Assembly (NCBI RefSeq): GCF_009905615.1
Contig: NZ_JAAAKW010000001.1
Coordinates: 62,001-126,000, forward strand
Origin: Pseudomonas sp. SLFW
GTDB taxonomy: Bacteria; Pseudomonadota; Gammaproteobacteria; Pseudomonadales; Pseudomonadaceae
Direction of reading: 5' to 3'
Length of the DNA: 64,000 bases
Part shown: in pieces, positions 33,401 to 42,200 of the stretch
Position numbering within the stretch: position 1 is the stretch's first letter
How the letters are laid out: every line of letters begins with the position of its first letter
Position numbers and translations under genes: made by a program
Notes under the pieces: generated by a model
Seen by the model: the letters and a program-made list of their open reading frames with translations, nothing else
Databases searched by the model: none
Told to the model about the DNA's origin: nothing

Positions 33401-34959
33401 GTTTTGTGCGCGACGAGGGTTTCCATGAAAAAATCGCTGCCTTGCGATATCAGGTCGTCGTGGGTGATCGTCGCAATCGCCTTACCGGAGTGCCGCAACT
33501 CTGCGGTCAATAACCTTGAGCTGCTGCCTTTGATCCTTTTTGCCGTGACCTCCCAGTACACCAAACCTGCGATACCAACCACCTTGTATTGCACGGAAGA
33601 TCGGTCGTCGACGATGCTGTCGGAAACGGCGAAATACTCTGTTTTCCAGGCGATCACCACCTTTGCGCATCGCCCGATCAGCACCAGTCGCCCATTTGAC
33701 CACTGCGCCTCCAGTTCAAAATAGTCATTCAATGCGTCACCGAGTGTCCCCACTGTCGTAGGGGGCGAAGCCGCATCTCGGGTGACCGACTTGATAGTCC
33801 AGCGTAACGACGCGTCAGAGTTCAGATGAACAGCGCTGTATTGAACACGGTCGATTTTGGCGCCCGCCATGAAGACCAACGTGCTGGCAATGCCCTCACT
33901 GTCCGCCTTCAGTGGCTGGAGGAACCGACTGTACGCCGCGTAATGCTTCACCTCCTTGTCTACGTCAAAACCTTGTGATGTGAACCCTATGAGCAGTCGC
34001 AAATTCCCGCTATCGCCCTGGTCCGCACTCGCGACCATCCGATAGCCTTTGATTAATGTGTAGTCGGTGACCTCATCTGCGAGCAACTCATCCGGTGCCT
34101 CGCCCTTGTGCAATTCAATAGGCGCACTCCAGCTGTCATCCAGCCGCCGATATGCCAGCTTGATCGAATACTCGAACGCTCCGGTTTTCGCCCCCTCCTC
34201 GCCCAGTACTGCTTTACCACTTTCAGCCCACACCACATACAGACGGCCGTCCATGACCACAGGTCGACAATGCTTGACCTGAGCGCCGCGAAGGGTGTCG
34301 ATGGGTTTCCACTCGGTCCAGTCGGCCATCTGCGCCTCGCTGGCCGACGCATCTTTGTAGAGATGGGATTTACGCCAGTAGAACGCGAAGGGCTCGGTAC
34401 TTTGCCGCCCGATGTAGTAGTAGTCGGCGTTGAGGAACTGGGTGCTGTCTACGTAGCAGGCGGTGACGGTAAGATTGCTCACCGTCTCGAAGGCTTGCAG
34501 GTAATTGCCCAGCGCCTTTTGTACGGTGTCTTCGGTCAATCGCGCCTGAGACAATTCCGACTCGAAGGTCTTGAACATGGACGTTTTGTCCAGGCGCAGG
34601 GCCGGCTGCAGGTAGTTCTCGGGGTAGTCCTCCAGCATCTGGTAGCCCGCCCACAGGCTGTACTGAGACATCCCGTCACGCCACAGCGCCAGCGTGTCGT
34701 GGCTGACACTCCCGTACCCCGGCTCCATGCCGTTATAGATCGCATGAATATGCTGTTGCACGCTGGCGATGCCTTGGGCGACCCGGCTGGTGTCGACCTC
34801 AGCCGCGACCTGATTGTCGATCAGTAGGTATTCGTACAGATCGTTTTCCGTCAGCACGCGAGTCTGCCGTTCGCCCTCCGGGACCAGCTGGCCGAGGTAC
34901 CAGGCCACCAGTGCATCCCGCCGTTGTTGTTCCAGACCCCCAATGATGGACTGGTCCAT
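30412..34959 (-). CDS. Tc toxin A-subunit, TcaB-like C-terminal half (copy 2)
   Basis: 1515 residues. The order of parts is: N-terminal ABC-toxin segment (ALVAWYLGQLVPEG, YEYLLIDNQVAAEVDTSRVAQGIASVQQ); a diverged central beta-rich region (~240-660); the neuraminidase-like/pore part with long amphipathic helices (QQHLEDLATF..; LYFQAYDAVLSLCLSTEACWQYE); and the C-terminal TcB-binding domain (DADYPGHYLRQLVRMSVSLP, GAISRWTLSFP). By homology it forms the translocation channel of a toxin complex with a TcaA-type partner. Start 34959 (MDQSIIGG) is chosen because AGGAG lies 6 bp before it; an ATG at 34980 lacks one. Third gene of the operon, 39 bp after copy 1. No signal peptide, as usual for Tc A proteins. 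Confidence 0.9.
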   Translation of the reverse strand: MDQSIIGGLEQQRRDALVAWYLGQLVPEGERQTRVLTENDLYEYLLIDNQVAAEVDTSRVAQGIASVQQHIHAIYNGMEPGYGSVSHDTLALWRDGMSQYSLWAGYQMLEDYPENYLQPALRLDKTSMFKTFESELSQARLTEDTVQKALGNYLQAFETVSNLTVTACYVDSTQFLNADYYYIGRQSTEPFAFYWRKSHLYKDASASEAQMADWTEWKPIDTLRGAQVKHCRPVVMDGRLYVVWAESGKAVLGEEGAKTGAFEYSIKLAYRRLDDSWSAPIELHKGEAPDELLADEVTDYTLIKGYRMVASADQGDSGNLRLLIGFTSQGFDVDKEVKHYAAYSRFLQPLKADSEGIASTLVFMAGAKIDRVQYSAVHLNSDASLRWTIKSVTRDAASPPTTVGTLGDALNDYFELEAQWSNGRLVLIGRCAKVVIAWKTEYFAVSDSIVDDRSSVQYKVVGIAGLVYWEVTAKRIKGSSSRLLTAELRHSGKAIATITHDDLISQGSDFFMETLVAHKTIAPGEAYFQQNSHRGFEVSIADGRHLGLQEDAVYLSGEPRTLNTALGHYNQKWLKRADPITLNGSAMSSVIHHEWPASAENVRTYQWGAETDGSLHTRYGLNGFTVTREVVGNTVPYLRTSDLGAQYLDLTNAAVGAGKVRVRLNTLFAKDLTRKASLSLKSALSWEIQHTEEPLLPDQTAPAYLDFSGANGLYFWEIFFHATHLIATRLQQEFDYAGAQQWLELLFNPQVRVAPLFPPPAEIDWLPYWTCRPLGLPDNPALELEGLTNPDAIARGAPSHYRKAIFMLYLNNLVAWGDMLYRQVTRDTLNEAKLLYVRALSLLGPLSKGRSISRWDPVSLEDAAAEQADTFVALESSVGERAFSPVPIPRNEAPWLRLLDQSIFRLPVNTQLLDLWDTLDQRLHNLRHNLTLDGKPMQLALYETPANPLDLLRAQLNGSSLSQRRLGSLAIIPPYRFRAMLPRTQNAVETLIRFSQQVLSHMESRGRAEQEELQQGHVLEDLATFAEKLQQSAIDEVAKGLDVLKANRNVAQGRKRYYDEQISRDVSALEHSAYRARQTALSDNVAARVLGGTGHLANLAPNLFGGATGGMSWGSPAFAEAEVMEGAAGIMSALAQEHLISDSQQRRREEWKHQAHQAELEMDVLDEQIAPQQVALSSAQTSLAQATRSREQADALYAFIKTRATHVGLYQWLLSQMSTLYFQAYDAVLSLCLSTEACWQYEIGDRDTRFISASAWVDNRYGLTAGDALKLGLLQMESAFLVRHERRLEITKTLSLKELLKHYDPNAGLAPDAATGWDAVLETLRDKGEIDFQLKSSTFDADYPGHYLRQLVRMSVSLPVVLKPYQDVHATLSQQTSTYLLKPQLGNVKALYQQAGELPDGGDDDIRQDQLVTNPRANQQIGLSTGVDDHGMFQLDFGDERYFPFEGTGAISRWTLSFPHHDSDDQQAMLDTLTDVILHIRYLAVDGGKAFAAEVEALVAAVEEGEVKRQPTSLT

Positions 34960-34998
34960 GGTGCGCTCCTCATCATCCATTGATGTTCGTGAACCGGG

Positions 34999-37900
34999 TC
35001 AGCGGACCGACGACGCCTTGCGCCGTGCCTGTGAACCTGGTGTCTTGACCTTGCCGGGAATCAGCCCCTTGATCTGCTCGGCGAATGGCTTGCCGCCGTC
35101 CGTCGCGTAGTAGCGCACGTGCAGGATGATGTCCTGCAGGCCGTCGAACACGGCCTGTTGGTGGGCGCTGGTGTGGCGAGGGAAAGCAAGCGTCCAACTG
35201 GACACCGCGCCCGTGCCTTCAAAAGGCTGGTAGCGCTCGTCCCCGGCAACGGCTGTGAGCTGACCCGAGTCCTCGCGATCCCCGGAAATCGCCACTTGCT
35301 GATTGACCCGAGCGTTGGCGATCACGTAACGCGGGTTGATGTCGTCGTGTTCACCGTCCAGCTCACCCGCCTGCTGATACAGGTACTTGCTGCCACCCAG
35401 ATCAGGCTTGAGCAGGTAGCTGCTGCTTAATTGGGACAGGGTCAGCCGCGCATTCTCGTACGGTCCCAGCACGCCCGGCAGCGACACCGACACCTGCGCC
35501 AATTGCCGCAGATAATGGCCGGGGTAGTCGCGGTCGAACAGCGAAGGCGCCAAGGCGAAGTGGATCGTTCCGCCACTGCGCAGACGGGCAATGACCTCTG
35601 CCCAGGCGGTGTCTTCATACGACTGCATGAGGTTGCGCAGGGAAATCGTCTTGACCAGCGCCATGCGCCGTTCGTTGCGCGCCAGGAACGCCGATTCCAT
35701 TTGCAATAGCCCCAGGCTCAGGCTCTCCCCGGCCGTCAGGCCATGGCGGTTATCGACCCAGGCGTCGACCGGAATGAAGGTGGTCTGTGGCTCACCCATT
35801 TCGTACTGCCAGCAGGCCTCTGCTGCCAGGCACAGCGACAGCACCGAGTCATACGCCTGGAAATACAGGGTCGCCATCTGCCCGGTCAGCCATTGATGCA
35901 ACGCGGCGTTGGTGGCGCGGTTCTGCATGAATGCGTACAGCGACTGTGCGTGTTCATGGGCCATCAACGAACGTTCGTGCTTGATCCGCGCCGACTCGAT
36001 CTGCACACGTGCCTGCTCGATCTGAGCCTGCACCGATTCGAGCTGAAGCTGCGCTTGCTCTTTGAGAAGCGTCCACTCATTGCGTCGCCGCGCGTGCGTA
36101 TCGGCGCGCACAAACGCATCGGCGCTGTCAGTGTTGTAAATGCTGGAGGCTTCGATCAGCGAAGCCACACTCCAGAACGGGCTGCTCCAGTTCCAGCCCC
36201 CCGGGACCGGTACAGGTATTGGGCCAGGCGTGAAGGTAATGGTGTTGGGCGCGGCGCCCAGACCATGCCCCACCCCCCGAAACCCCGCCGCCAGCACGCG
36301 GGTCGCCATGGCCCCCGTGAACAACACCTCGGCGCTGCGCTCACTTTCACTGACGTCTTCAGCCACCAAACCATCGTAATACGCGATCTGAGCCCTGAAC
36401 TGCTCGGCGCTCGGCGACTTGACCTCCAGATTGCGCAAGGCCTGCTCGATAGCCAGCGTGTCGAGCTGTTCAACAAAGGTACTCAGTTCCAGTACGTGGC
36501 TTTGCTGCAACGTTTCCTGTTGCGCACGATCACGCGCCTCCATCGCCTGCCGCAACTGCTCCCCGAAGCGAATGAGCGACTCGGTGGTATCACGGGCGCG
36601 GAGTAACATCACCGCGAACCGGTACGGCGGGATGCTGCCTTGAGCGCCCAATCGGCGCAACGACACGTTGCTGCCCGACAGTTGCGCCCGCAAAAGGTCA
36701 AGCGGGTTGGCGGGTGCTTCATACAGCGCCAGGGTCATGGGACGGCCATCGAGCGTCAAGTTGTTGCGCAGGTTGTACAGGCGCTGATCCAGCTGCTCCC
36801 AGAGATCGAGCAAACGGGTGTTGACCGGCAAGCGGAACCACGGCGCGTCGATCAAACGCACCCAGGGGGCTTCGCAAGCGCTCCGGGGCGTGTCCTGCTG
36901 CAGCCATTCGAAGGCCGAGGTCTCGAAAGACGCGAAGGTGCCGGTCTCATGGCGGGCGGCGTCTTGCAGCGGCATCGGCGTCCACTGGCTGATGCTGCGC
37001 CCTTTGGACAATGGCCCCAGCAGCGACACTGCGCGCACGTAAAGCAGCTTGGCTTCGTTGAGGGCATCGCGGGTGACCTGACGGTACAGCGAGTCGCCCC
37101 AGGCGATGAGGTTATCCAGGTACAGGGTGAAAATCGCCTTGCGGTAATGCGAAGGCGCGCCATAGCCGATGGCGTCCGGATCTCTCGGTGCGGCGACGTC
37201 ACGCAGCGGATCGTCGGCGAACCCCAGCGGACGGCATGTCCAGTAAGGCTGCCATTGCACCTCGTCAGGCGGCGGAAACAACGGCGCCACGCGCATCTGC
37301 GGGTTGAACAGGTAATTGAGCCACTGTTCGGCACCGGCGTAGTCGAACGAATGGTGCAGGCGCCAGGCTGCCAAGTGCGGCACGTGGAAAAACATCTCCC
37401 AGAAGTAGCGGCCATTGGCGCCGTTGAAATCAACCGGTGGCCGGGTGCCCGCGCTGTCTTCAGGGAGCGGGGTTTCCAGCGTGTGCTGGGTTTCCCATCC
37501 CAAGGCCCCATCGAGAGAGCGCTCGGCCTTGCGCACCAGCTCGCTGGTGAAGGTAGTGTTCAGGCGCACGTAGCGCAGGTGGGGTAGTTCAAGACCGCTG
37601 AGGTCTAGAAACAGTCCGCCTTCGTCGGTTTTGACGAAGGTGGGAATCACGCTGGAATGCTGTTTGCGATCAAAGTTGAACTCGTTATAACCAATGCCGG
37701 TGGAAGCGGTGGGGTTCCCTACACACAACCAATCCGTATCGGGCAGACCAGGCTTGCCCTGCCACGCCATGCCCTCCGCTGGCGAACGCGCCGCGCCGTT
37801 GAACGTCATGTCGTAATTGGCTCGTTTGGTACCTCTCCACAAGCCGAGCTTGGCGGACGCCGGAGGTGCACCTCTCGGTTGGGAGGCGTACCAAAGCGTG

Positions 37901-39204
37901 TCGCACACAATGGTCGCTTCGGCAGTGAGGGTATTTTTCGGAACGAGAATCCTGACCTTTAAATCGAGATAGCGGTTCAACGCACCGTCCAGATTTTCCC
38001 CGCCCTGGTTCCACCGCACATTTTCCACGCTCCACACATTGCCGTGGATATCCGCACCCGTGATCGTGAATTGCGCAGCGCCCGGGCCACTGTTGAACTG
38101 GACAGCCAAGGAGCGATCGAGCGACGGCAGGCTATCGGTGAGGTAGACAGGCTTCCAGAGCGTGGTACGGACCTCAAGCAAGATCCTGACGGGTGGGCAG
38201 TCGCTCTTTTCGCCTCGCTTGAGGATCGCAATCACCAACCTGGGCTCTGGGAAATAACGCCTATCATGCGCGGCAATGAGTACGTGTCCCCCGCTTTCCA
38301 GCGTGGCGAAGGATGGCAGCGTCGTCTCACGCAAACGGATCGTCGCACTCCAGCGCCCATCGCTCTGCAGATGACTGACATTCAGGTGATAGATGAAACG
38401 GTCCGCCACCGGTTTGTCATCGGCGTCCATCACCTGGCGCACCTGCTCCAGCCACACCAGGTGCAAACGTCCCTCTACCACCGCAGTCCGCACATGGGTG
38501 ACCTGACCAGACGTCTCCACATCGATGGTTTTCCACTCGGTCCAGGCAGACGGCGGCACGTGGGTGCTGCTGTCATCCACATCAATGGCCGCCTTGCGCC
38601 AGTAATACGTTGAAAGATCGCGGGGCGAACGGCCAATGAAGTAATAATCGGCCTTGCGAAAATCCACCCCGTCGATGTAACAGCAGACCGTGTCCAGATT
38701 CGCGATGTCTTCGAATCGCGCCAGGTAATTGCCCAGCGCTTTCTGGACATTGTCCGGGGTCAACCGCGCCTGGGCCAACTCGCCTTCGAACGCCTCGAAC
38801 GCCTCGGTCTTGCCTAACCGCAAGGTCGGATCGAGGTAGTTCTCAGGGTAATCCACCAGCGCCTGATACCCCGCCCAGGTGCTGTACTGACTCATCGCCT
38901 CCTGCCACTGCTGCATCGATTGCTGATGCTGTACCGTGTCGCCAATCTGCCCGAAACCCGGCTCCATGCCGTTGTAGATGGCGTGGACGTGCTGTTGCAC
39001 GCTGGCAATGCCCTGAGCGACGCGACTGGTGTCGACCTCGGCGCTGACCTGGTTGTCGATCAGCAGGTATTCGTAGAGGTCGTCGGGGGTGATGATGTTG
39101 TCTGGCGCGCCGGACTCTTCGTTGGGGACGAGTTGGCCGAGGTAATACGCGACGAGGGCGTCGCGAAGATCGCAGTCAAGCTGATTGGAAGCTGTGCTAC
39201 GCAT
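34999..39204 (-). CDS. Tc toxin A-subunit, TcaB-like C-terminal half (copy 1)
   Basis: 1401 residues, paralogous to copy 2 and collinear with it. The N-terminus (ALVAYYLGQLVPNEE, YEYLLIDNQVSAEVDTSRV), the segment from RYFWEMFFHVPHLAAWRL through SLLGPLSKGRSISQW, the helical pore region and the C-terminal TcB-binding domain (DRDYPGHYLRQLAQVSVSLPGVLGPYE, read in parts) are closely similar. The central region (~residues 240-545) is shorter by about 100 residues and barely alignable. AAGGGG precedes the ATG. It starts 16 bp after the TcaA-like gene, so the three genes form one operon. Confidence 0.9.
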   Translation of the reverse strand: MRSTASNQLDCDLRDALVAYYLGQLVPNEESGAPDNIITPDDLYEYLLIDNQVSAEVDTSRVAQGIASVQQHVHAIYNGMEPGFGQIGDTVQHQQSMQQWQEAMSQYSTWAGYQALVDYPENYLDPTLRLGKTEAFEAFEGELAQARLTPDNVQKALGNYLARFEDIANLDTVCCYIDGVDFRKADYYFIGRSPRDLSTYYWRKAAIDVDDSSTHVPPSAWTEWKTIDVETSGQVTHVRTAVVEGRLHLVWLEQVRQVMDADDKPVADRFIYHLNVSHLQSDGRWSATIRLRETTLPSFATLESGGHVLIAAHDRRYFPEPRLVIAILKRGEKSDCPPVRILLEVRTTLWKPVYLTDSLPSLDRSLAVQFNSGPGAAQFTITGADIHGNVWSVENVRWNQGGENLDGALNRYLDLKVRILVPKNTLTAEATIVCDTLWYASQPRGAPPASAKLGLWRGTKRANYDMTFNGAARSPAEGMAWQGKPGLPDTDWLCVGNPTASTGIGYNEFNFDRKQHSSVIPTFVKTDEGGLFLDLSGLELPHLRYVRLNTTFTSELVRKAERSLDGALGWETQHTLETPLPEDSAGTRPPVDFNGANGRYFWEMFFHVPHLAAWRLHHSFDYAGAEQWLNYLFNPQMRVAPLFPPPDEVQWQPYWTCRPLGFADDPLRDVAAPRDPDAIGYGAPSHYRKAIFTLYLDNLIAWGDSLYRQVTRDALNEAKLLYVRAVSLLGPLSKGRSISQWTPMPLQDAARHETGTFASFETSAFEWLQQDTPRSACEAPWVRLIDAPWFRLPVNTRLLDLWEQLDQRLYNLRNNLTLDGRPMTLALYEAPANPLDLLRAQLSGSNVSLRRLGAQGSIPPYRFAVMLLRARDTTESLIRFGEQLRQAMEARDRAQQETLQQSHVLELSTFVEQLDTLAIEQALRNLEVKSPSAEQFRAQIAYYDGLVAEDVSESERSAEVLFTGAMATRVLAAGFRGVGHGLGAAPNTITFTPGPIPVPVPGGWNWSSPFWSVASLIEASSIYNTDSADAFVRADTHARRRNEWTLLKEQAQLQLESVQAQIEQARVQIESARIKHERSLMAHEHAQSLYAFMQNRATNAALHQWLTGQMATLYFQAYDSVLSLCLAAEACWQYEMGEPQTTFIPVDAWVDNRHGLTAGESLSLGLLQMESAFLARNERRMALVKTISLRNLMQSYEDTAWAEVIARLRSGGTIHFALAPSLFDRDYPGHYLRQLAQVSVSLPGVLGPYENARLTLSQLSSSYLLKPDLGGSKYLYQQAGELDGEHDDINPRYVIANARVNQQVAISGDREDSGQLTAVAGDERYQPFEGTGAVSSWTLAFPRHTSAHQQAVFDGLQDIILHVRYYATDGGKPFAEQIKGLIPGKVKTPGSQARRKASSVR

Positions 39205-39220
39205 TGCACACCCCTTATCG

Positions 39221-42200
39221 CTAAGATGGATACCTGAACCGGCCGCCTGCGAGAATCACATAACCACCTGCAACCAAATAATCATCAACTTCAAACTCAA
39301 CAGTATTGGGCGGCATACCACTCCATGCGAAGCTTCCCTCAACGACTGTATCGGTCCAAGACCCATTAAAAGGAATGCCAGCCACTCGAGCATCGTATTG
39401 CTCATTTCTCTCGGGAACCCTGACCACAACGAGCGTAGTTTTTATACGTCTAAACCACTCAGAATAGACACGCTTATCGTATCTAAGAATAGCCTCGCTC
39501 TGACTATAGGGAGACCTGTTGAGATACGGCATCATGTTCTTGGCTTTTTTAAACTCACCAAACCACGAGGACTCCGCGTGCGGCATTTCCAGTTTGAGTA
39601 CAAAATCCCCCACAACCAGATCATTCTCCCCTCTCACATTATATTCTTGAGGCGACTCCCTCGACGTCACTGTTTCATTCAACTGACCCACAACAACCCC
39701 TATCAGAAGAGGATCGGCCCCGGACGAAGCAAGACGGTATTTGACCCCAAGCACTGGCAAACCATCCTTATCTACCACCGCGACAAGAATTTTTGCGTTT
39801 ACGCCGCTTCTTAACACTCCATCAAAAGGAAATCCGTTACCATCGAAACGAACATCAAATTTAAAAAACGGCACTGCCTTAACTTCAAAACTTACCCATG
39901 CGTTACCACCCTGAACTTTTGCAGAAACAACATGATCACCGAGGGCAAACCGTCCGTCGTAAGAGACCTTGCCATTTGTGTCTGATAGCGAGGAGCCCAT
40001 TGGCTCACCGTCGATACTCCAGTCGACGGGTATACGCACTGCGGGGACCTCACCCGCACAAACACGTGCGCTAAAAACAATAGGGTCCGGGGTTTCAACC
40101 ATATAGTAATCAGCACTTGCCTCCGGCTCCCGGATAGTCACTTCTGGATGAATGGGCGTTAATGCACTGGATTTATCCTGGGTTTCTCCCTCATAAGCAA
40201 CCGTCACCACTACCTCGCCTGCTTGCTCAGACTTGAATCTACTCCGTGCGACGCCATCTGAATTGGTACTAGCGCTAGTTATCTCCAGGCCCGGCACTGT
40301 GGCACGCCATTCAACTGTTGCTCCTGACACAGGATCGTCGTTTATCTCCACCAATCGAGCACTGATACCGACCTCCATACCCTCCACGATCGCGTTATCA
40401 AATCGAACATATTGAAAATAAGGAACACTGGTGAATTTGACGGGAGGATAAGTGTAGCTCTGACCGTTTTGAAAACCTGCGACGACCGACGCCTCACCGA
40501 TTTGCCTGCTTCGCAAAATGGCCTGTGCTGTCCCATTCAAATCTGTATAGGTGTGATACCTCACAAACTCGCCTATTGTTGTACCCCATTCAACTTCCCT
40601 GTCCACTCCAGCGTTCCCAAAATTATCCACTAACCTAACTCTGTACTCGACAACCTCATCATAATTAGCTGCCGCACTCGCACGATCGTAGTAAGGGTCC
40701 GTAAAATGGAGCGTTTCGGTATCACACCCGATGACGACCTGCGGAGCCTTCGCACAACTTCCAAACCCATAACGAGCAATCACGCTGGCAGCGCCTACCT
40801 TCGTGCCGGTTTTTAAGGTTGTAGAAGTCATCCCCTTTTCATCGGTTATCGTCTGGTGGTTATCCAGTTCGCCGAAATCAGTGCTCCAATAAATCCTGAT
40901 ATCTGAAATGGGCTCATTCATGAAGTCGCGTAACGTGATGGTGTAAACGGCCTCATCGCGCTCGCGATTTGCGACCAGATAGTCCGGCGTGACAACCAAC
41001 GTAGTGGAAACACTTTGCCCCACCTCTCCTGCTGGCTCCCCTTGCAGCGATTCGGTAAGACAACTTAACGTCATTTCGGCGGCATACCGGTACACGTCGG
41101 TAGGGCTAATGGGCGTCAGATGGGAAAGTGCCAGCAATGCCTTGGCATCGAGAGTGGTTTGCCGACTGAACAGACAGACCTTTGAAACTACGTCCAGATC
41201 CTTGAGCGAAAAGATGATAGCGTCGTGATTCAGTTCATGGGCGACGGTCAGCACTTCCCGCACGCCCCAGCGAAGGAAACCTGCCAGCACGTTTGAGGCA
41301 CTGTCGCGGATCAATCGCTTATCGCCCGGAGTTGCCTGGCCCCACAGTGTGTTTATCAAGCGTAGGTAATCCAGCAGCGTGTCCTCGTTCTTCTCACTCT
41401 GCTGCAATAGCGCCACATATTGAGTGCTGGAATAAACAAGCTGGATCGATAGCGCAGCATCTTCGAGCCCGAACCACGCTGGCGCTCCGATCAACTGAAC
41501 GATGAAGGCAGAGCTGAGCCCCAGATGATTGGCGAGCACTGCCCGTTTGGATAGAGCTTCAAGTGCAAGTAATACGTCATCACCTATCGCGACTTGACCT
41601 GCGGTACTAGTGCCGTAAACCCGCATTACTTCCTTTAACAGTTGGTATCGATTGCCGTCCGCCCAGAACAACAACGCCTTTGCCAGATCCGCCGAAGTGT
41701 TGAGATAGCCCGCCAGCCCCTCCATCAATAGGGCTTCCTGAGCGCCGCGCGCACGCATAATCATGTTGGTGATCTTGGGATGCAGCTCCTCGACCGGCAG
41801 ATCGTTTCGTTTGAGTGCGTCTTCAACGGCACTGCTCAAAGCATTCTCGAAAACCTCTTCGCTTTCTCTGGACAGATATTTCACCAGTCCCCTGGCGTTA
41901 TCCGTTGATTCTGTCCTGCCGGTTTCAATGAAGCTGCTGAGTTCTTCGAACCAATCGATAGGGTCGCTGACATATGCCTGCGCACCCCGCTCATCGGTCG
42001 CCGCCATCACAGACACATCCGGCGCGCCAGCTTGCGCAAAGCTGCTATCGGTGATTAGTGCTGCTCTTAGCCGCCCATTGATCTGCTGCAACAGCTCCTG
42101 TTCTGCATCGGTGGCCACCGGCTGAGTCGCAGACGGCAACACCAGTCTGCACAACTGGGCGACCGACCACCTGTGCTCTTTCAACCATGCGCTGCAATCC

